Shown here piece by piece: positions 33,258 through 41,655 of a stretch of DNA of 48,341 bases. Origin of the DNA: Methanobrevibacter sp. (GTDB taxonomy: Archaea > Methanobacteriota > Methanobacteria > Methanobacteriales > Methanobacteriaceae). The position numbers and the translations under genes were made by a program. Below the pieces are notes generated by a model. The model was given only the letters and a program-made list of their open reading frames with translations. It did not search any database and had not been told where the DNA came from. Location: the NCBI GenBank assembly GCA_017473945.1, contig JAFUIW010000066.1:1-48341 (forward strand), read 5' to 3'. Every line of letters starts with the position of its first letter. Position 1 is the stretch's first letter.

Positions 33258-33787
33258 TCACTTTTTCAGGCATTTCTGTATTGATTCAATGTCATTGGCT
33301 ATTTTGAAAAGTTCTTCCTGTTTGTATAAGAATCCCTTTTCTCCCATCTCATCAATCATTTCAAACATTTTGTTGAAAAATCCATCAATGTTAAAAACTA
33401 TAATATCCTTGTTGTGCTGTTTTAATTTTTTAAGTGTAATGATTTCAAAAAATTCGTCGAGAGTTCCGATTCCTCCTGGAGCTATGATAAATGCATCTGA
33501 ATTTTCAACGAATTTATTCTTTCTCTCATCCATTGAGTCCACATAAATAAATTCACTGCATTTTTCACATAAAGGTTCAAATCCTCCAATCCATTCTGGT
33601 GCAATTCCGATGGATTTTCCATCATTGTCATGAACTCCCCTTGCACATGCTCCCATCATTCCGGTATCTCCGCCGCCAAAAACAAGGGTGTGACCATTTT
33701 CAGCTATAGCGCAACCTAGATTATATGCTTCATTAGTGTATTTTCATCTATTTTCCTGCTTCCTGATCCGTAAAGGCATATTCTCAT
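33258..33787 (-). pseudogene. LOG-family (lysine decarboxylase-like) protein, frameshifted
   Basis: The intact C-terminal frame includes HTLVFGGGDTGMMGACARGV, a GGG-T/G-GMMG nucleotide loop, and FIIAPGGIGTLDEFFE, the PGG(I/T)GT motif of LOG phosphoribohydrolases. The N-terminus starts at the ATG at 33787 (MRICLYGSGSRKIDEN), supported by AGAGTGAT. The frame then breaks near 33741-33744 in a run of four A (minus strand). One extra base there would join it to YTNEAYNLGCAIAENG. Either a real loss-of-function lesion or a single-base error in a homopolymer is possible. The gene is in the DUF2115 operon. Confidence 0.75.
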
Positions 33788-33796
33788 AAAATCACT

Positions 33797-34351
33797 CTAA
33801 ATATATGGGGTTTGTTCTGCAAGACATAAATGGCAAATTGCATCGTCATTGTCTTTCTGATTATCTTTAACTGGGCATAAAAATGTTCCATTTCTCTCTT
33901 CCACTTTTAAACTTCCTGGAAACTCGCTTCCAACTGGATGAATTGGCTCTTCCAATATGAATGTGGTGTAAAGTGATGTAATCACATAAATCAAAGGGAA
34001 TTTATCATCATCGGATTGGGATATTCTTTCTTTTTCAAATGTTCTTTTAAGCAGTGGAAATGACTCGTTAAAGGATGTCTTGTCGATTAAGCTGTCTTTG
34101 TCATAGCTGTCATTTCCCAGAACTTCCTTCATGCGTAAGATAAAATACTTTATATATATTTCCAGGTATTTTTCACGGTACTGGGATTGAACATACTCTC
34201 CATCCTTTCTTATATATGCTGAAGCCATCATTAAATCATGCACAGATATGATAGCAGCATATTTTTTAAGAATCCCCATCAAATCCTTTTTGGTAATTTT
34301 TTCTTGTGTGGATATTCCTTTAAGTTCGACCAGTATGTCTTTAGGTTTCAT
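33797..34351 (-). CDS. DUF2115 (UPF0305) family protein
   Basis: The 184-aa protein fits this methanogen family. It has SVHDLMMASAYIRK in the N-terminal half. The cysteine-rich tail has EPIHPVGSEFPGSLKVEERNGTFLCPVKDNQKDNDDAICHLCLAEQ, whose CPVK/CHLC cysteines could bind zinc or iron. The function is unknown. It is the first gene of a minus-strand operon; no ribosome-binding site is visible, so it is probably leaderless. Confidence 0.78.
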   Translation of the reverse strand: MKPKDILVELKGISTQEKITKKDLMGILKKYAAIISVHDLMMASAYIRKDGEYVQSQYREKYLEIYIKYFILRMKEVLGNDSYDKDSLIDKTSFNESFPLLKRTFEKERISQSDDDKFPLIYVITSLYTTFILEEPIHPVGSEFPGSLKVEERNGTFLCPVKDNQKDNDDAICHLCLAEQTPYI

Positions 34352-34425
34352 GATTTTATTTTTAAGTTCAATAGATAAATACTTTTAATATTCATGAAAA
34401 TCTAACAAATTAATGGGGAGTAACT

Positions 34426-35070
34426 ATGGAAGATGAATTTATTGAAATTTCTAAAGAAGACATTGAAAATGTAGAAAATGCTTTAAAAGTCAATGCAGAC
34501 TATAAACTAAACAATACTAAATTTAACACCAATACTTTTGAAAAAGGTCAGGATATTACTATAACTCAATATGTTGCCAACGTGGAAAATGAATTGGTTT
34601 TCAAAACCAAAAAGGAAAACGGCAAATATTACATTTCAAAATCCTTTGAGTTATTCATTGATAATATTATTGGCGGAAATGTTTCAAGGGATGTCTTCCA
34701 GTCTGTTTATCAATATTTCCATGAGGTAATTGCAGATGATGAAAGTGATTTTGCTGAAGAAAAAGAAGAACTGATTAATTTTTTAGTTTTGACTGAAGAA
34801 TATGATGAAGAGCAACTCAATAAAGATTTAGACCCTGTTAAAATCCGCCAGGATTATCAAAAAGATTATGATAGAATATATGGTGATGAGTCATTAAACC
34901 GTGTTCAAAAGAGTTTGGCTCTTAAGGAGTTGCTGCACATGTCAATATGTCAGGTTGTTAATGATATTGATTTGTTTTTCACAAGACCTTATGATTTGAC
35001 TCCCGAAGAAAATGCGGAAAAAAACAGGCAGGAAGCAAGAGCATTGGAAAATGAAATGCAGTTAACCTAA
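34426..35070 (+). CDS. Hypothetical protein, 214 aa
   Basis: Not recognised. The protein is acidic and soluble, with Glu/Asp/Asn-rich helices and a central YISKSFELFIDNIIGGNVSRDVF segment. The C-terminal ~100 residues look mostly helical (LNRVQKSLALKELLHMSICQVVNDIDLFFTRPYD). A GGGGAGTAA site precedes the ATG. It is divergent from the DUF2115 operon. Confidence 0.65.
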   Translation: MEDEFIEISKEDIENVENALKVNADYKLNNTKFNTNTFEKGQDITITQYVANVENELVFKTKKENGKYYISKSFELFIDNIIGGNVSRDVFQSVYQYFHEVIADDESDFAEEKEELINFLVLTEEYDEEQLNKDLDPVKIRQDYQKDYDRIYGDESLNRVQKSLALKELLHMSICQVVNDIDLFFTRPYDLTPEENAEKNRQEARALENEMQLT

Positions 35071-35128
35071 ATGTTTAAGTAATATTAAATTATTAAATAT
35101 TATTAATTGAATTTATTTAACTGATTAT

Positions 35129-35596
35129 ATGATTACCATTACTAAAAACGAACAGGTTGTTTTGGACCAGATTAAGATTTTCAACATAGAATATCCCGAT
35201 GGGGTTCCTGTAAGTGTTTTAAGGAATGAACTGGGATTTCATGAATATGATTTGGTTGAAATTCTTGAGGAATTGTCTGCTAAGGATTTAGTTTTATTTA
35301 AAGACAATAAGGCTAGTTTGTCTGAACATGAAAAAGAAATCAACACTGTTAACTCCAAGAAGGATTTGGAAGAATTAGAATTAAACATGAAAGAAAAGGA
35401 ATCATATAAGTTAATTCAGGAATTGGTTGACGACAAAAATCTCATTTCCAAATATACTTTGGAAGGCCATTTGTTATATGGGGAATTAAAACTCACTAAT
35501 TTTAGAATGTATCATATTATTCTATCCCTTCAGAATAAAGGTCTTTTAAAATCCATCACTAAAGATGATGGGGAATATTATCTCCTCGTTGAATAA
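35129..35596 (+). CDS. Hypothetical protein with probable tandem winged-helix folds
   Basis: The 155-aa protein begins with TKNEQVVLDQIKIFNIEYPDGVPVSVLRNELGFHEYDLVEILEELSAKDLVLFKDN, a likely winged helix with recognition helix and wing. The second half (KLIQELVDDKNLISKYTLEGHLLYGELKLTNFRMYHIILSLQNKGLLKSI) may be another. This suggests a DNA- or RNA-binding protein. No family name can be given with confidence. Confidence 0.55.
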   Translation: MITITKNEQVVLDQIKIFNIEYPDGVPVSVLRNELGFHEYDLVEILEELSAKDLVLFKDNKASLSEHEKEINTVNSKKDLEELELNMKEKESYKLIQELVDDKNLISKYTLEGHLLYGELKLTNFRMYHIILSLQNKGLLKSITKDDGEYYLLVE

Positions 35597-35716
35597 TATT
35601 TTTTCCATTTATTTTAATACAATAGTAATATTTTTTTTTAATTTAATCATAATATTTATATATCTTTAAAATACATAATTATATCTAATAATATAACTAT
35701 TTTGATGTGTTTTTGT

Positions 35717-36169
35717 ATGATGAGAATAAGTATGTCATTACCGAAAAAATTATTAGCCGATTTTGATGAAGTATTGAAAGAGAGAGGATACCAATCACGT
35801 TCAAAAGGTATTCGTGATGCTCTTCAGGATTACATTGTAAGATACCAATGGATGAATTCTATGGAAGGTCAAAGAATTGGTATTGTAACAATCATCTACG
35901 ATCATCATTATACTGGTGTTATGGAAAACTTAGCAGAAATTCAACACAGTTTCAGAAATGAAATAAACACAAGCATGCACATTCACATGACTGATAAATA
36001 TTGTATGGAAATTGTAGTTGTTAATGGGGATATTGCAGAAATTCGTGATTTGACTGAAAGAATCATGAGACTTAAAGGTGTTGAACACGTAAAACTTACA
36101 AGTACCGCTAACGGTGAAGAATTTAGTGAACCGGGTCACTCACATGACCACACACACCACCATCATTAA
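35717..36169 (+). CDS. nikR: Nickel-responsive regulator NikR
   Basis: NikR represses nickel uptake and related genes when bound to nickel. The ribbon-helix-helix domain is MRISMSLPKKLLADFDEVLKERGYQSRSKGIRDAL. With the start at 35717 the four high-affinity nickel ligands of E. coli NikR are all present one residue later: His77, His88, His90 and Cys96. A His-rich tail (HSHDHTHHHH) follows. Upstream TTG/ATG codons at 35702 and 35705 are in frame but lie outside the usual family start. A hydrogenase maturation protease is encoded nearby. Confidence 0.9.
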   Translation: MMRISMSLPKKLLADFDEVLKERGYQSRSKGIRDALQDYIVRYQWMNSMEGQRIGIVTIIYDHHYTGVMENLAEIQHSFRNEINTSMHIHMTDKYCMEIVVVNGDIAEIRDLTERIMRLKGVEHVKLTSTANGEEFSEPGHSHDHTHHHH

Positions 36170-36194
36170 ATTCTTTTTTTTATTATTTTTTTTC

Positions 36195-36962
36195 ATGAAA
36201 TTTAAAACCACCCCATATCATTTTGATTTAATAAAGGATAATGAAAGGTTATCTGCTTTCTTTCAAGCCATTAATGAATATGATGGACTTTGTGAATTGG
36301 CTTATGACTTGGGGTGCGGCAGCGGAATATTGTCCTATTTTTTAAGCTCCAAATTCAGTAAAATCATTGCCATTGAAGTGGATTCAAGTGCATCTAAATG
36401 TGCAATGGAAAATTTGGCCAGTCTTAAAAACATTAATGTTGTCAACGAGGATGTTTTAGAATATGAATTTGATAAAAAAGCAGATTTAATACTTTGCGAA
36501 ATGATGGATACTGCACTGATTGATGAGGAACAGGTTCCAGTTTTGAATCATGCCAAGAAATTCCTAAAGCCCACAGGTAAAATCATCCCTCAAGGAGTAA
36601 TCAATGCTGCTGAATTGGTCAATATGGAAAGGGAATACATTCACTGGGATGAAAATGCTAAATATGATGTTTATTCTGACATGGTAATATATTCCGAATT
36701 TGATTTTTTGGATGATGTTGATGTGTGTTTTGAAGCAAACTTGTCATTTAAGGCAAAAAAAGATGGAATTGTAAATGGGATTAAAATCACCACATTCACC
36801 AAGCTCACTGATGATATTATTTGCGGCCCAACTCCAATGTTAAATCCGCCGTTGTTAATTCCCTTTGATGCAAAATCCCTAAAAAGTAATGAATATATAA
36901 CTGTAAATCTAAAGTATATTATGGGAAATGGGATTGAAAGTATTGAATCAAAGGTAATTTAA
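36195..36962 (+). CDS. SAM-dependent methyltransferase (PRMT/L11 methyltransferase-like)
   Basis: The 255-aa protein has SAM motif I (YDLGCGSGILSYFLSS), an acidic ribose-binding residue (IAIEVDSSA), and EDVLEYEFDKKADLILCEMMDTALIDEEQVPVLNHA. This 'double-E'-like loop recalls protein arginine methyltransferases. The target is unknown. The ATG at 36195 begins MKFKTTPYHF; an earlier in-frame ATG at 36114 would run through the end of nikR and a T-rich terminator-like run, so I rejected it. The hydrogenase protease gene follows 10 bp later. Confidence 0.72.
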   Translation: MKFKTTPYHFDLIKDNERLSAFFQAINEYDGLCELAYDLGCGSGILSYFLSSKFSKIIAIEVDSSASKCAMENLASLKNINVVNEDVLEYEFDKKADLILCEMMDTALIDEEQVPVLNHAKKFLKPTGKIIPQGVINAAELVNMEREYIHWDENAKYDVYSDMVIYSEFDFLDDVDVCFEANLSFKAKKDGIVNGIKITTFTKLTDDIICGPTPMLNPPLLIPFDAKSLKSNEYITVNLKYIMGNGIESIESKVI

Positions 36963-36972
36963 AGGTGAAAAA

Positions 36973-37458
36973 ATGTCTTTTAAATCACAATTAAGCAATT
37001 TTTTAGAGGATTGTGAAAAATTAATTGTATTAGGTGTTGGAAACGAGCTTAAATGCGATGATGGTATCGGACCATATATAATTAAAAAATTAAAAGAAGA
37101 AAACATTGAAAATAAGAAAAAATTATTGTTCATTGATGCAAAAACAGTTCCAGAAAACTTCACAGGCAAAATCAGAAAGGAAAAACCAACCCATTTAATC
37201 ATTGTAGATGCATGCTTAATGGATGAGGAACCCGGAGCTATGAAAATAGTAAACAAGTATGATTTTGCGAATATAGGTATTTCAACTCATTCCATGTCAT
37301 TATCTTTTTTTGTAAGATATCTTGAAAAGGATACTGAATTTAGGATAATATTTGTTGGAATAGAACCTGAATCCATGGATTATGCAGATAAACCAACTCC
37401 AAAAGTTGAGGATGCTGCAAATGAATTTGTAACTATTTTAAAAGAGATAATATTATGA
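36973..37458 (+). CDS. Hydrogenase maturation protease (HycI/FrhD type)
   Basis: The protease trims the C-terminus of the large [NiFe] hydrogenase subunit after nickel insertion. The 161-aa protein has GVGNELKCDDGIGPYI near residue 22 and IVDACLMDEEPG. STHSMSLSF follows. These carry the two Asp and the His that bind the nickel in this family. It sits near nikR, consistent with nickel enzyme assembly. Its stop overlaps the ATG of the next gene by 4 bp. Confidence 0.88.
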   Translation: MSFKSQLSNFLEDCEKLIVLGVGNELKCDDGIGPYIIKKLKEENIENKKKLLFIDAKTVPENFTGKIRKEKPTHLIIVDACLMDEEPGAMKIVNKYDFANIGISTHSMSLSFFVRYLEKDTEFRIIFVGIEPESMDYADKPTPKVEDAANEFVTILKEIIL

Positions 37459-38549
37459 AAATTTTATTTATTGGTTCAAGATTATATGATGATATTGATT
37501 GGTATGTACGAAAAAAAGGCATCGAAAGTGTCCTCACGGAATCTAATGAGGAAGCTATTAATTTAGATTTGTCGGATCAGGTATTCATTGTTCCAAGAGG
37601 AATGGATGGTCCTAAACAAGTTGCATTAATGCAAAATGTCGATGCTATTGTTCCGTTAATCGGGATTGACCCTCCATTAATAGATGTTGCACATATGAAA
37701 GAGGAAGTTGAAGAGGAATATAACATTCCTGTAATTGCCGCTAATGTTAGGGCTGTCGAGTTAACCTCGAATAAGATTAAAACTAAAGAGTTTTATCGAG
37801 AAATTGGTGTAGTAACTCCTGATTATCAGATATTGAATGGTCCTGATGAGCTTACTTTAGATTTGCCTGTTGTTTTAAAGCAGGGTGAAGGTCAGGGTGG
37901 AAAGGACATTAAGGTAGCAAGGACAATTGAAGATGTCAGAGAATATTTCAATGATTTTGACCAGGCGCTTTGTGAAAGGTTTATTGAAGGGTCTGAAATA
38001 TCTATTGAGGTGTTGGGTTTCAATGGGGAATATGTTGCACTGCCTCCGATTTATAAAGGTGAAACAACTTTGGAAGGTACTCATCCTTTAAACAAGGTCA
38101 AAACTGGACCTTGTATGGTTGATGGTCTTGACAATAATCTGGTTCAGCATACTGCCTATAATGTTGCCAAAAATTTGGGTTCTGATGGAATATTTGAAAT
38201 GGATTTCATGTATTCCAAAAAGGACAATCAATTATATGCTATTGAAGTTAATACAAGGCCAAACGGTACCAGATATTTGACTACAGCAACTTGCGGTGTC
38301 AATTCCCTATGTGAATTGGTCAATATGGCTATCGGTGAATTTTCATTGCCAAATATTTCAGATAAGTTGGAATATTATTATTCAACAGAAATTCCAGTTG
38401 GTGATTATGAAGGACCATCTCCTGAAGAGCCGGTCAAGTCTTTTGACGTCAATGACTTTGTTGTTCACGGTCCAAAAGGTTATCAAAGAGTCACTGCCAG
38501 GGCTAGTTCAAAAGAAAATCTTGAAAAATTAGTTGAAAAATTGATATAA
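37455..38549 (+). CDS. CarB-like ATP-grasp ligase of the pseudomurein gene block
   Basis: The 364-aa protein has an N-terminal Rossmann-like domain, then an ATP-grasp domain (NKIKTKEFYREIGVVTPDYQI, LPVVLKQGEGQGGKDIKVAR, CERFIEGSEISIEVLG, FEMDFMYSKKDNQLYAIEVNTRPNGTRYL). It resembles the ATP-binding half of CarB. Genes of this type neighbour mraY-like and mur-like genes in pseudomurein-forming methanogens. It probably makes an amide bond to an amino acid or precursor; the substrate is not proven. It is coupled by ATGA overlap to the upstream protease gene. Confidence 0.78.
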   Translation: MKILFIGSRLYDDIDWYVRKKGIESVLTESNEEAINLDLSDQVFIVPRGMDGPKQVALMQNVDAIVPLIGIDPPLIDVAHMKEEVEEEYNIPVIAANVRAVELTSNKIKTKEFYREIGVVTPDYQILNGPDELTLDLPVVLKQGEGQGGKDIKVARTIEDVREYFNDFDQALCERFIEGSEISIEVLGFNGEYVALPPIYKGETTLEGTHPLNKVKTGPCMVDGLDNNLVQHTAYNVAKNLGSDGIFEMDFMYSKKDNQLYAIEVNTRPNGTRYLTTATCGVNSLCELVNMAIGEFSLPNISDKLEYYYSTEIPVGDYEGPSPEEPVKSFDVNDFVVHGPKGYQRVTARASSKENLEKLVEKLI

Positions 38550-38626
38550 ATCTGTGTTATAAGTTATAATTATATAGTATTACCAATAGATATTTTAATA
38601 GTTTAAAAGATTTATTGTGTGGTAAG

Positions 38627-39700
38627 ATGACTAATACAGATTTGTTAATTCTTTTTTTAATAACATTATGTGCTACAATATTCTTTACATGGTATGTTAA
38701 AAGGATATTGCTCAAAGCAAGGATTGCTGATAATCCTATAGTAAGTGAACATAGACATAAGAGCGGTACTCCAACAATGGGTGGTATTGCATTCTTATTT
38801 ACTATTTCTTTGATAATTGCACTATATTATCAAAATACTCCAATCTTAATTGTCTCATATATAATGCTTGCAGGAGGAATTGTAGGTTTAGTGGATGATT
38901 TGATTGGTCTTAAAGTTAAAGAGGTTCAAAAAATCGTTGTAAACACTTCTGATGAAATAATTACTTTAGGCAGATTGGATGTTGAACCTGGAGAAGAGGT
39001 CCGTGTTGCTACTCCAAAAGCAAAGGCGGAAGTGGACGATTTACTTAACGATGGAAAAGTTGAAGTTATAGGTGAAGTTCCTATCAAGACGGAACCTGAA
39101 GAACTTGAAAAGATTATATGTCAAATTGTTTTAGGTATCTTTTTAGGATTAACTGGTGTTGTAACTACATTGGGTGGCTTTGAATTAGGTATTTTAGCAA
39201 TACCTGTTGTTGTTATCGGTGTTTTAGGTTCAATTAACTCAGTTAACCTGATTGATGGTATGGATGGCCTTGCTGCTGGAATTGTAGGTATCGCATCTCT
39301 TGCATGTTGTGTTTATGGTTATTTATTTGGACCTGCAACAATTATTCCTCCATTCCTGATATTGACTGCATTATGTGCAGGATTTTTAGTTTTCAACAAA
39401 TATCCCGCTTCAATATTTATGGGTGATACTGGATCATTTGTATTGGGTACAGGATACGCTGCAGCGGTTATGGTTTGCGATATTCCTTACTTTGGTGTTT
39501 TGGCATTGGGAGTTCCAATCATTTCAGTTGTTGTTAGCTTGCTCCACCGAGCACATATCATAAAATTGCCGGTGGAACCTCTACATCACACTTTAAATCA
39601 TTACGGAATGTCAGAAACAAAAATTGTATTCAGTTATTGGGGATGTACCGCATTATTATGTATAATAGGAATTTTAGCTAAAATGTATCTATTTAATTAG
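38627..39700 (+). CDS. MraY-like glycosyltransferase family 4 membrane protein (pseudomurein)
   Basis: MraY-type enzymes move a phospho-sugar from a UDP donor onto a polyprenyl phosphate; here it would start pseudomurein lipid intermediates. The protein (357 aa from the ATG at 38627) has multiple membrane helices and family motifs GTPTMGGIAF, VDDLIGLK, NSVNLIDGMDGLAAG, NKYPASIFMGDTGSFVLG and HRAHIIKLPVEPLHHTLNHYG. A ~90-residue soluble insert follows VDDLIGLK. The TTG at 38615 is a less likely start. Confidence 0.85.
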   Translation: MTNTDLLILFLITLCATIFFTWYVKRILLKARIADNPIVSEHRHKSGTPTMGGIAFLFTISLIIALYYQNTPILIVSYIMLAGGIVGLVDDLIGLKVKEVQKIVVNTSDEIITLGRLDVEPGEEVRVATPKAKAEVDDLLNDGKVEVIGEVPIKTEPEELEKIICQIVLGIFLGLTGVVTTLGGFELGILAIPVVVIGVLGSINSVNLIDGMDGLAAGIVGIASLACCVYGYLFGPATIIPPFLILTALCAGFLVFNKYPASIFMGDTGSFVLGTGYAAAVMVCDIPYFGVLALGVPIISVVVSLLHRAHIIKLPVEPLHHTLNHYGMSETKIVFSYWGCTALLCIIGILAKMYLFN

Positions 39701-39708
39701 GGGATATT

Positions 39709-41139
39709 ATGGAAATACAAGATTTGGCAGAGTCTGTTGGTGGAAAACTATATGGTAATGTTGATTTCTTTTCAATAGATGGATTTACAGGAAAATTCAC
39801 TTTTTTAAATGATGCACATACTGGAGATATTGTAATCAGACATTGGATAAATGCAAAAGGAATAGAGATGGCATTCAATAAAAATATTGCATGCCTAATA
39901 ACTCAAACTCCCAAGGATGGCGCAATCGAGGAAGCAGAAAAGCTTAACTTCCCGTTAATCGTGACTGATAAAATAGAATTGGCCAATGCATATGCCCTTT
40001 CACATACAATTGACAAATTTTCCCCAAATTCAACTAATATTGTAATTACAGGAACAAACGGAAAATCCACCACTTCACATTTAATTTATCATATATTGAA
40101 AACAGCAGGTTATCATGTACTTACAAATACCGACAGTGAATCTGAATTCAACACTTTAATCGACCCGATGGTATCAAAATTGATATCCGATGAGGTATTG
40201 GAAAATGGGGAACTCGATTATTTGGTTATAGAAGTGTCTGAAGTTCAGGGATGGTTAGGCAGTTTAATGGAAAATCATGCGGCACTGATGTGTGCGGCAG
40301 TAAATCCTAAAATTGGTGTCATAACCAATATTGCTATGGACCACATTGGCCTTGTAAATTCAATTGAGGATGTTTTTGAAGAAATTTCCACCGTTCCAAA
40401 GGCTATCGGTGATGGTGTGTGCATACTTAATCATGATGATGATTTGGTAATGAAACTGGATGCAGAAAATCCGTTTTATTTTTCAATGTCTGAAATCGAC
40501 AATCAGAATGCGGTTTTCTATAATGGCAGTGAAATTGTTCATGATAACAAAACCATTTTAAAAACTGAAGAACTGCCGTTCAGTGGTTATCATTTCATAC
40601 AAAACATATTGTCTGCCATTGGCGCGGCAATTTCATTAGGTTTGGACATTGAAATAATTGCTGAAGGAGTCAAATCTTATAAGGCATTAAATAGGCGTTT
40701 TGCTAAGCTAAATGATGCACCTTTGATATATGATGATTTTGCCCACAATCCCGATGGGATTAAAGCGACAATTTCAGAGACAAAAAAATTGCTCAAGGAC
40801 AATCAAAAATTATATGTTGTCTGTGCAATCCGGGGTTCAAGAGGTATTGAAATCAATCAGTTGAATGTTGAAGCCCTTGTCGAGTCTATGGATGATGACA
40901 TTGAACTGGTATTGTCTTCAAGCAATGATGTTGTCAATGATTTAAATTTTGTAACTCATGATGAACGGAATGTATTTTTCAACACATTAAATGAAAACAA
41001 TGTTGATTTTATTCATTATGACAATTTAAATGAATGTCTGATTGAAACTTATGGTAAAGTGGGTGAACATGATATTATATTATTGATTGGTGCTCAGGGG
41101 ATGGACCCTGCCGAGTCACTTTTGAAAGACATAATTTAA
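39709..41139 (+). CDS. Mur-ligase-like peptide ligase (pseudomurein)
   Basis: The 476-aa protein has the Mur ligase P-loop GTNGKST at residues 115-121, then a central domain with VSEVQGWLG, GVITNIAMDHIG and a C-terminal YDDFAHNPDGIKATISETKKLLKDN. It resembles the MurC/MurE/MurF class that adds amino acids to a wall precursor in an ATP-dependent way. In methanobacteria the same family builds the pseudomurein peptide. It follows the MraY-like gene by 8 bp, with GGGGATA before the ATG. Confidence 0.85.
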   Translation: MEIQDLAESVGGKLYGNVDFFSIDGFTGKFTFLNDAHTGDIVIRHWINAKGIEMAFNKNIACLITQTPKDGAIEEAEKLNFPLIVTDKIELANAYALSHTIDKFSPNSTNIVITGTNGKSTTSHLIYHILKTAGYHVLTNTDSESEFNTLIDPMVSKLISDEVLENGELDYLVIEVSEVQGWLGSLMENHAALMCAAVNPKIGVITNIAMDHIGLVNSIEDVFEEISTVPKAIGDGVCILNHDDDLVMKLDAENPFYFSMSEIDNQNAVFYNGSEIVHDNKTILKTEELPFSGYHFIQNILSAIGAAISLGLDIEIIAEGVKSYKALNRRFAKLNDAPLIYDDFAHNPDGIKATISETKKLLKDNQKLYVVCAIRGSRGIEINQLNVEALVESMDDDIELVLSSSNDVVNDLNFVTHDERNVFFNTLNENNVDFIHYDNLNECLIETYGKVGEHDIILLIGAQGMDPAESLLKDII

Positions 41140-41172
41140 ATATCATATTTAATTAATATAATAAATGTATGA

Positions 41173-41193
41173 ATTATTCTGTCATGGAATAAT
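41173..41193. promoter_or_regulatory. Inverted repeat ATTATTC...GAATAAT before the POTRA-like gene
   Basis: ATTATTC at 41173-41179 pairs with GAATAAT at 41187-41193 across a 7-nt loop. It lies 18 bp before the ATG at 41211, just ahead of the AGAGGATATA ribosome-binding region. It could be an operator or a 5' hairpin. Confidence 0.3.
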
Positions 41194-41210
41194 AGTAAGA
41201 GGATATAAAC

Positions 41211-41651
41211 ATGTTTATAAAGATTAGAAGAGACACATTGATTATTTTATTACTTGCGTTTATTTTAATTCTTTGTGGCCGTTTAATTACTTATGTGGCT
41301 TTTGCATCATCTAATGAGATTAATGATGGAATTCCAATTTCAGGAATCATTGTAAAAGGTAATGACATAGTTCCTGTTGATACCATTAGAGCAAATGTGA
41401 TGCAAGCTGGTTTTAGGGATGGAAGTGTAATTTATGGAGATGTTTTAAAAACTTCTAAAAGAGAGGTGTCTCTCCAGGATGCGCTGCAGACGGCTCAGGA
41501 ATTTGCAACGGAGTCGACAGTTCCAGGTACATCAGTGACTCCGATTACTGCTGCTGATGTTCAAGTTGATAAAAATACTGGTGTTGTAACAGTTACAGTC
41601 ATAGAAGACTTTTCTTCTGTAGAATTAGAAAATGATACGAGAAGTAGGTGA
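41211..41651 (+). CDS. Membrane-anchored protein with POTRA/FtsQ-like domain
   Basis: The 146-aa protein has one N-terminal membrane helix (residues about 9-32). An extracellular domain follows, beginning ISGIIVKGNDIVPVDTIRANVMQAGFRDGSVIYGDVLK. This follows the POTRA pattern: a strand, V-x-GN, a helix starting after P-x-x-x-I, then GF-x-x-GS-x-I. The second part (about 95-140) is a Thr/Val-rich strand-rich tail. It directly follows the pseudomurein genes, so an FtsQ/DivIB-like role at the wall is an idea, not a demonstrated function. The next gene follows 4 bp after its stop. Confidence 0.5.
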   Translation: MFIKIRRDTLIILLLAFILILCGRLITYVAFASSNEINDGIPISGIIVKGNDIVPVDTIRANVMQAGFRDGSVIYGDVLKTSKREVSLQDALQTAQEFATESTVPGTSVTPITAADVQVDKNTGVVTVTVIEDFSSVELENDTRSR

Positions 41652-41655
41652 TTAA

